From Cristatella mucedo (lineage: Eukaryota; Bryozoa; Phylactolaemata; Cristatellidae): a stretch of DNA of 64,000 nucleotides. The position numbers and the translations under genes are program-made. Below the pieces are notes generated by a model. That model was given only the letters and a program-made list of their open reading frames with translations, did not search any database and had not been told where the DNA came from. This document shows positions 13,001-23,100 of this stretch, one piece after another. Numbering within the stretch: the stretch's first letter is position 1; each line of letters opens with the position of its first letter. Location of the stretch: NCBI GenBank assembly GCA_009760855.2, contig WPIO01000057.1, positions 2,351,001 through 2,415,000 on the forward strand, read 5' to 3'.

Positions 13001-16000
13001 AGGCAAGCAAGCACCAGTAGATTTATGCATATCACAAAGGATACAGGAAATGATCTAACATCTATATGAGGACAGTACATGGAACACGTGGAAGAGCAGA
13101 CCCCTGCAATTTAGACTGCCAATTCTGTATTGATGCTAGAGATTAATTCTGCTGGATACAATTGGCATACAGAAAGCCACCAAGGCTTTGACTGCACTAC
13201 AGAAAACTCACCAGCCTTATGATCATGTAGCCTTCAAGACTTCGTGGAATTACAGGCTGACACACTCTTAGTGCAGCAAGCACACGCATCAATGTACAAA
13301 GGGAAAGAGGCCAGCTGGCAGCAGCTGGTTCTGGCAAACCTTGGACCGACATAAAGGTGCCAAAGAGGTCAGGCAGCCAAGTTGCCCAATAAACACCATT
13401 TCCCTTGCTACAGTTGGCTGCATGCGAAAGCTAAAGGCCTAAAAGCCCACATGGGAATGAATTTGAACTACTCCTAAGCATATGTCTCATCATTAACTAA
13501 CTGGCCTGCACAAGGTCAGCACTGCAAGTCCATCAGATTTACAGACAACTACATACAACAGACCAAAACATTTACCCTGGGAGTAGGATTTGCATGAGTT
13601 ATCAATATCTTTTATAAATAATGCATGGACCACCATAGTTTTCTTCTCGTGCGCAAAAACGTGCACTGCCAAACAGCTTTTGCAGTACCTGAGGCAATTT
13701 TTAATCCTGACACAGCCAACATTTTCGACGGATACTATTTCGTAGTATCTGCAGGTCCCGGATCTACCATGTCTTAACTCTCTAACTTGCCGAGTGAACT
13801 TCTTGAAGTACACTACCTTCTCAGTAGTTCCACGAAACATTGTGTAATGCGCTCTTACCACCGTGGTTATGAAGTCTAGGGTGCTTGCAAAGATATCTAA
13901 AGCCTCCTGACATAGGGCGCTCTAACGTGCACTCGTGTTCGTGCAGTCGTGTTCGTTGCAGAATTCTTCCGAAAACCGAAGTTCTTACGAAAATCGTATA
14001 CGGAAACGATACAGCTAAGACTTGTTTAAAGTTATTTTGATTGCTATTTGACCGTAGCACGTAAGAAATTACGTGCCTGTGGATATCTAAACCCTTATCG
14101 CTTCAGGCTGCAGCGTCTCCCACGCAGGCAGCTGCCTTAGCTACGCAGGCTGCTCGTAACCTGCATGTTAGTTATGATCGTCAGCAGCTGTTAACGCTTC
14201 GTTATCGTAGATCAAATGCATTCCTAGATATTATTGCTGTTGCTAAGATTCATGAACTATGCAGTAACGAAAGAAAAGCACCCCGGAGCTGCCTCGGTGG
14301 CCGGAACCGCCAGGTCAGACGTTGAGCTGGCTCAACTCGTTAACCTGCAGTTTCAGCTCGTTGAGCTGGAATTGCAGGCCTGTTGTAACTCCGTCGGCCA
14401 GACTTAATGCTTGCCTTTGGAATCTTTGCTCTATGTGCAATAAACCTCTGGTAATAAGCAGCCTTACTAATGAACATGGTATCTACCTGCTCGCCCTAAC
14501 TGAAACTTGGCTGAAATCGAAAAACTGTCCCACAATTAAAGATGCTACCCCATCTGGTTTCTCGTTCTTTCACACCCCTAGATCAATCAAAACTTAAGGT
14601 TGGGTTGCTATTATCGTGTGCTCAAAATTCAACTTCAAGAAAGTTGCAGTACCCTCGAGGCAGTCTTTTGAATCAGTTGTCTTGGTCTCATCCAAAAACA
14701 AGCTACCGACAGTGGCATGAGTCAATCGCCCACGAGCTACCGAATCCTCCTTTACCTCAGATTTCTCCAATCTCATTTCGAATCAGTGTGCAAGAAATCA
14801 ATCCTTCCTCGTTATGGGTGATTTCAACGTTCACTTTGATAACTTATCTGACGATATCAGCACTGAATTTCGTGCATTGACTAACTCATTGTCTCTCGTG
14901 GCTCATGTGTTTGGCCCTACTCACATCAAGGGTAACACACTCGACCAGATTTTCTCATACAACTACACTTTGTCATCGCCAATTATTAACAAATCCAGCT
15001 TATATAACCACGTGCAGAACTCTCTCAATCTGCAGTTTGTGCCCACCTCCACATCTAAAATAACATGTGAATCGCAAAGCCTCAAGACCCTTCACATCGA
15101 TGCTGTCCGTGCGAGAATATCTACATCACCTCTACTGCTTAGTCCTTTCTCCGACTAGTCATCATCAGTACATAGCTGGGAAACTACACTAGCTGACGAG
15201 CTCGACTGGTTTGCACCTCTGACAAAGCACACTGTGGGCCCCCAGCCCAGACGGCCTGTGGTTTACCACAGACATTTAACTAGCCAGGTCCACTAAGCCA
15301 AAGCTTGAAAAAACATACAAAAGATCTGGACTGATTGTCCATCAAAAGGCATGCTAAGACTACTGTAGGTCGTACTAATTGATCCTAGCAAAGGCCAAGT
15401 ATAGTTTCTATATAAAAATTGCTGAATCACAGATCCACAATCCAAAACAGCTGAGGTCAAAGATAAACCATCTCCTCAGCTGCTCCCAAATTAGCTCCTT
15501 ACCTGATGATACTTGTGATGATCTAGCCGATGGTTTCTATTGATTCTTTGAGCAGAAGATAGACAAGATCAGGGACTGCATCCTGCGATGACAACATCCA
15601 CCCTAGAATGCTGTACCCTGATTCGTGGCTGCACCCAAATGTCAACATTTAAGCAGGTCACTAGTGATCTCGTCCGGAAGTTCGTAACCCAATAAAAGAA
15701 GACAACAGGTCCTCTGAACCCTAATACCACTGTCCTGCTCCTACGTTGCATTGATCTGCTGCTGCATTGCATACTAACATCATTAATATGTCATTAGCCT
15801 CAGATCATGACCCGGTACCTTTCAAAAAAGCTGTAGTCAGGCCACTTCTCAAAAAATCTACACTAGACCAAGAGAACTTAAGCAATTACCTCCCAGTCTC
15901 CTTTCTACCATTCCTATCAAAGACACTGGAACAGGTCGTGGCGGACCAGCTGAACTCTTATCGAAACTTCAAACGTTGCAAGTAAGTACCAGTCTGGCTT

Positions 16001-17538
16001 TAGAGCTTATCTGTCCACGGAGTCAGCATTGCTTAGGGTATACAACGACCTACTTAGAAATGGAGACATGGGTAGAGTGTCTCTGCTTGTTTTGCTCAAT
16101 CTTTCGGCAGCTTTTGATACTATAGATCACAAGGTCGTCTAGAGCAACAGTCATCTCACCTGGGCATCACTGGCACTGCTCTGCAATGATTCAGGTCCTA
16201 TCACGGTGGGAGACTCCCGAGTATTGAAGTGAATGGACAAAGATCATCCGAGGTACCTCTGAAATATGGGGTACCTCAGGGCTCAGTGCTAGGTCCGGTT
16301 CTTTTCACATTTTATACTCTCCCTCTTGCTGCCGTAATTGCCAAGCACAATCTAGGCTTTCACTTCTATGTAGATGACACTCAGTTGTACCTTCGCTTTG
16401 ATCCCTCTCAGCCTTCGAGCACACCAAATTCTCTCAATTCACTTGATGCATGTATTGATGGTGACATCCACACACGGATGGCAGCAAATTTTCTAAAACT
16501 AAACACTGATAAAACTAACTTACTAGTTATGGGCAAACCCAGTGTGATTAAGAAATTGGAAAGGCTGCCGCTCAAAATTGGCTCTGCCAGCATATCTCCT
16601 GTTGAATCAGCTCGAAATCTAGGTGTTATGTTTCAAAGTGACTTCTCGTTCGAGGACCACATTAGCTACACTGTCAAATCTGTCTACTTCCAGCTACACA
16701 AAATTGCTAAAATTCGGGCTTGTTTAGATAAGGATACCACGCTTAAGTTGGTAATTGCATTCGTGACATCTCGTCTCGACTTCTGCAACTCACTGCTCGT
16801 TGGAATACCGGCATGTGCGATCAGGCGATTGCAGCTGGTGCAAAACTCCGAAGCTAGGCTTGTCTGTCGTGAGCATCGCAGTTGCCACATCACACTACTT
16901 ATGGCCGACCTACACTGGCTACCAGTCAAGCAACGGATTGATTAAAGGTTTTGTCGCTCACTTTTAGGTCCCTTCATTCTTTGGCTCCAGCCTATTTCTC
17001 AGATTTACTCCCCCACCAGGCCAAGCATCGTACCACCTGCTTTATTACCACTATTCGTCCGAACAACAGCTGCTTCCAAACTAACTTGAAACCAGCAAGT
17101 TAGATTTGCATGTGTTTTTTGCACATAGAAGGTTAACCAATGTGGCAGCGTGCACAATTTGCACAATGTATAGCTTTCGCATATAAATCGTGATATAAAT
17201 AAATAAATAAATATATATATATAAATAAAATAAAATAAAATAGATATAAATAGTGATAGCGTTTTGACGTGATGGTAAGGCAGTTGCTTTTCACGATTTA
17301 GGGACCACGACGTCAGGACTGAGATTGTGGGTTGGAATCCTGCTGTAGGCGATCCTTTATTGCCACTGCTTGCAGTGACAATAGCCATCAAGGCTTGCAC
17401 GTTGCCATACAAAAGAAGCTGTTTTAACAGCCTCTTTTTTCAGCTAGTTTTGTATGTTATTGCCAGCCAAAAACTCAAGCTGGGCATACAAGGCTGACTC
17501 CCAAATTTCACGACTAGCAAATATATATATATATATAT

Positions 17539-17606
<68 letters not shown>

Positions 17607-20111
17607 ATTTGCATAACATCCTAGTAGAATTTAATCTATCTCACGTGCTTCACATATGCCACGGGGCTCCAGCCCAAGACCCTGGTCATCAAATAATGTC
17701 CGACCTTATTCGACTTGTGCAACTTACCCACTGGCCCAAACCGAGCAAGCACAGGGCTAGCACACCACCCCCACCCTGTGCTGGGAAGTACCACCATCCC
17801 AGGAAAAGCCTACTTTGCCGATGAGGCAGTAGTAGCTAACTATGTAGTGTGGGGAACGGGATGCTAACGATGACAAATATGGGAATCCGTCGGCATACCG
17901 TCCAGCGGACCCTTCGAGTGATGGGCCCTACAGAGTTGGAGTAGAGTCAAAAGTCATGGGAAAGCCTAACTCTAATGCCGAAATCGAGGCTTTCATTGTC
18001 GTGCCAGCTGCTCTTAGAAAGACAAAGTGCAGGTCAGCAACTGAGGCAATTGTCAGGGCATTGGACTTAATAATAATATAAATAATACCCATAAGTCTTG
18101 CTTTCATAACAAGGAGAAACAAGGCATCTGCCTTGGGACTGAACATGGACAATTGATAAATCTTGCCTACACCACTCTAAGACCACATCTCGACATATGC
18201 GATTTACAATACCTGCAAGACACAGATAACCAATAGTTAATGACAAATAAGGAATAATAAAAACATGCAGATATAGACGATAATCGTGGTGTGACCAGAA
18301 AGCAAAAGTACATAAGTAAACACCCAAGGCCACTGCTTAGTAGGATCTCCAGCTAGCACGATGCACTGGACAGTGCACAAGTAAGCAGGCAGCACACACA
18401 GGACAGGAAAAGTAGAGTTGACTGGGGCAGAGGGAAAGCAGATGGATAGGATGTATATTTTGCTGAGATTTAAATGATGCAAGGTCACTGGAGGTGTTCC
18501 AGACTTTCGGTGCATGCAATCTGAATGGTTGATAACTACAATTTATATTAAGTATGAGGGACGACGAAACGACTTGAAGCTGAGAACGTGAGCCAAGAGC
18601 ACATCCGAGAAGCAATGAGCTCGGATAGGTAGGCTGGTTCGAATTTGACAAGCGACCTGTCTGTCGACCCAAGGAAGGATCTTGTAGGAGGTCCGATGCT
18701 TGATAGGGAGACAGTGAACCTCTCACACAGACATGGTGTGACATGACAGCAGCGCCATTTGCAACAAATAAGAATAGTTGCTGAGTTGTGTAACATTTGC
18801 AGCCGATCGCGGACATAGGACATCGAGAGTCCTGAATAAAGGCAATTGCAGTAATCTACAGGCGACATTACAACGCATGAACTAGTTTGACCATAGTAGT
18901 CTCGTTTAAGCAAGCCTTAATTAAGGCAATGTAACTTACTAATAACTAAGAAGCCTTAATCAAGATATGGGTATTGCGACCCTCCTACTCAGCCACCATA
19001 ACTTGTTTTGGTGGTATCAATTGTAAAAACCAGTGACATTGGTGATTATTCATTCTATGGGCAGGAATCCACCCTGCCACCGAGATACTAGCTGCCTGCA
19101 GTTTTAGATTACATAGCCAGTAGGAGTCAGTATCAGCAAGGAAGAGAAGTTGGCCGAGAAAGATCAGCTTAGGGCAGTGCAGCTGTATGCACTGAAAATT
19201 CATCTTATTAGTAAGGTTATCTTGGCACAGTCATCAAAGGCATAGAGCAGGCATGTTCAAGCAGTTAGAACCCAGTGGGCATGGGTAAATGCTGCTGTAG
19301 CAAGCATGCGAGTATAGGCAGCATGTGTCATGTGTACCACTTATAATAGTAATAGGTCGCATATCTAGCTCTCAATGAGAACTTAATCTCTAGCTAGGGG
19401 CTTTACAGCTCCCTGCACGAGAATTAGTACCAAATGGCTGGTGACATAAACAGCACCAAGCAGGCAAAAGTAACCAAGCATCATGCTTTGGCCAGCCTGC
19501 TAATGCACACTTGATGGCATTCATACCTCCCCCTCCCAGTTAGTAAGACCTGTGGCTAATAGCAGGCACTGAATTGTGCATAGGAATACATGCAAAACAC
19601 AAAGGAGCAAAGAAGGCAAGTTCGATGGGGCAAAGAGAAAGCAGACAGAAGGAGATGAGCCTTGAGTTCTACTTAAAGAAAATAGGGTGATTCGCTATAG
19701 GTAGTGACCATACCCAAAAACAAGTTTCAAACTTGTGGTGCAGAGAAGTTAAAGGCTTGATCACCTCAAGATTTCAATTCAGTGGGAGCACCGGCTTGAT
19801 GAACCACACACATATCTTGACATCCTAAGAGTCTACAGGGTCTAGGTGGTTATTGATCGAAGTCGAGGTGAATGCATTTAATGACCAGGGTCGTGGGCTC
19901 GAGCCCTTCGACATATGCTCAATGCCTGACTGCAGATTAAGTTTGCTTATAGTGCTACGCAAATGATTTGTATTTTTTAGGTGCCCACCTTGAAATATAT
20001 AAAAGATGACAGAGCTTTAGCTGTTGACCAAAAGCTGGCACACCAGATCATCAATCGCTTGGCAACTGATATGCAAATGTCAAGCTTAGTTATCTAGGCC
20101 ACACACGCACG

Positions 20112-20149
<38 letters not shown>

Positions 20150-23100
20150 GTCTAATGGGTCGACTGACTCAACTGGATCGTTTATATTTTATGGCAGTAG
20201 GGCCTTAGCTGTTACAACCCGACAATGAAGAATGCTGAAAGACTGTGACCCACGGCACAGGTCGTGATCGTGGAGCACCTTCACACCAATTTCCTCCGTG
20301 TTAACAATGACATTCTACGTGGCAACGACAACTGGAATGTCACTGCCCTAGCTCTGCTAGATCAGTCTGCTGCCTTCGACACTATTTATCATGAAGTTCT
20401 GCTTGAACGATTGAGAACAAGGATCGGTCTGGCAGACGAAACAATGGCGCCGTTTAAATCATACTTGTCTGATCGTGTTCAATCCGTGTCGTGTGGGGGT
20501 CAGGTCTCAGACACAAGAAGGGTCACCTGTGGAGTCCCTCAAGGGTCTGCACTCGGTCCCTTGCTGTTCTCCATTTATACACAACCTCTGGGAAAAGTGA
20601 TTAAGGCACATGGAATAGGATATCACTTCTATGCTGACGATACTCAGTTGTATTTGTCATTCAAACCGTCGGAATCCGCTGCAGCAACTGAGAAACTGAA
20701 TGCTTGCCTAGCCAATATTCGATCCTGGATGTCGGAAAACTTCCTGAAAGTAAATGACGATAAAACCGAACCTCTGCTCATAGGACACCCTAAGCATGTG
20801 GCTGGATTAAAAGGCTTTGCTGTCCTAATAGGTGACTCTATTGTGCTGCCATCACCACTTGCTCGAAATTTAGGTGTCGTGTTCGACAGCTGCCTCAATT
20901 TCAAAAGCTTCATTCAGAAGACTGCCTCTACAGCTAGCCATCACATCCGATCCCTGTCCAAGATTAGAAGCTGTCTCCCACAGTGGCTTGTAAAAAATTT
21001 AACTAACTCTCTAGTTCTGTCTCGGCTCGATTATTTTAATTCCATTTTGGTAGGCTTCCTAAAGAAAGCTATTATGCCACTACAGCAGACTATGAATATG
21101 GCTGCAAGGCTGGTCTTCAAGTCCCAGCGGTTTGAGCACGTGTCACCTTTGCTGAAAGAGCTAGGATGGTTGCCGGTTGAGCAACGGGTACAGAGCAAAG
21201 TTCTTACGCTGACCCACAAGGCCTGCCACGGCTTGGCTCCTTCATACCTAGCTGAGCTGCTGCATCAGTTTCAGCCTGTTCGAGCCCTCAGGTCCTGTGT
21301 GAACAATAAACTAGCTGTCCCATTCCTCCACTTAAAGACAGTTGGCGACAGAAGCTTAGCTCTGCAGATCCTAGACTGTGGAACTCGCTTCCACAATTCT
21401 TACTCAACGATAACTACTCTCCTACTGCCGACTATGGCACATCCTTTTCAGCGGTCCTGAGCTGCTACTTCTATGCTACTCACTACCTCAACTGCTCTCC
21501 TGACTCTGCTATGCTTCCCACTTTCTCTTTTTTGGGTGAGACGAAATCTGTTGGCTACCGAATGCGTACCGAAAGCCGCTTAGGCTGTGAGTGGGCTGTA
21601 CAAAACTCTCCTGCATAACACCCACATGGTCTTTATGACTTTGTGGAGTTACAGACGAAGATACATTACATTACATTACATTACACCAGGGTGGCAGCTG
21701 CCACACGCCCGTGAGCCTTGCGCCCTAGCAGCCAGAGCTGTAACGAAATGCTACACATGTGCTATGCTCTAGGTCAGCACGGGAAGGAGTCTGCACGATT
21801 CGTCTGCATGCACGGGCACTATTGCTACTGTACTGCATGCAAATACATCTGGCGACTCAGTACATGCAGCCAGTAAGTGGTGTTAACCAAGAATATAAAA
21901 CTCTAGCTGAACCGTTAGCAGGGGCCTACTGAGTGTCCAAAAAAACAGGTGCAGACGTCAGCGCATAGCAAATGCTCGAGTCCTTAGCTCTGCTCTGCTG
22001 ACTCTGGTGTCATCATCTTTATCAGACCGCGAGAACACAACACGGTGTCAAAAGCAAGGAGCAGAGCATGTGATTGGCTAGTGAAGCAAAACTGGCCTAA
22101 TGCAAAACTGGCCAACCGCGGGTAGAGGAGAGACTGGCAGGGCGGAGTCCAGAAGCTGTGGCTACTCACCCAGAGCTGAAGGAAGGCCAGAAGTGGCCCG
22201 AAGGCCTCCCTGAGATAGGCATAGTCGGCTCCTGACTTGGTTATCGTCGTGCCCAACTCGGCGTAGCACAGTGCGCCCATGAGCGACAGCAGGCCGCTGA
22301 CGAGCCACACGATCAGTGACATGGCGACCTGATAAGGACGCGGCCTGTGTGAGCTGTGTGGCTAACCACGGTGGTTCTGCTGCTGCCGCTCACGGTGGCA
22401 CGAGCAGGAGGCCGCACGCCACGCATGCTCGCACAGCGAGCCAATCTTATCCGAGCAACGACAAGAGACCCAGGCAGGCGGTGGTGTGCCGCACAGGCGC
22501 ATCATCAGCCCCAGGTACCGTGGCACAGCTATCGCGTGCCTACGATTGGCCACTTGATAAATTTCGACCGGCAGGAGCGAGCAGCACGCAATGCAAGCCA
22601 CCCAGCATTGCAGCGACTCGAGCGCTGGGCAAGGCGAGAGCAGCAAGACTGCCTTTTGCCGACTGTGCCGCTTTCCCTAGCCCCCCCCCCCCACCCACGG
22701 CAGCAGCACAGGTGGTGCTGTAGGGGTCCAGACGAGTGTCGTACATCAACACTGGCAGCAGATGCAGTGAGCACAAGGGACTGGGTAGCGCACTCCTTGA
22801 CGTATGCTGAAGGCTGCCAAATGATCACCGACCATCGGCAAGGTCGTAATTACAATTCCTGCAGCAACCCCGCCCAAAGCTCACTTTTGCATGGTCACTA
22901 GTCATCGGGTCATCTTGCGACCCTGAAATAGCTAGCTCCTTTGCATTGCTTATATGCAACCAGGGAGCAGACACTTGAATTACCTCCCTACAGGCCCGTC
23001 GACCGAGAATCTCCGCCAGGGCATCTCAAATGCTTCGGCTTGGACTAACAGCAGAATCGAGGAAGAAACGAGTGGCTGGCTGGACAGCACACTGCTGCCG

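Noticed and set aside
13492-13915. Firm assignment to the cystine-knot hormone family
   Set aside because: The glycine of CxGxC is absent and the spacing after it does not match; left as unrecognised.
13821-14060. 79-codon minus-strand frame
   Set aside because: No motif, and it overlaps the orphan Cys-rich segment in another frame; it looks like chance.
22316-22901. Several long overlapping frames on both strands near transporter exon 2
   Set aside because: High GC content lowers stop frequency. None has domain character, and exon 2 on the minus strand explains the conserved part.
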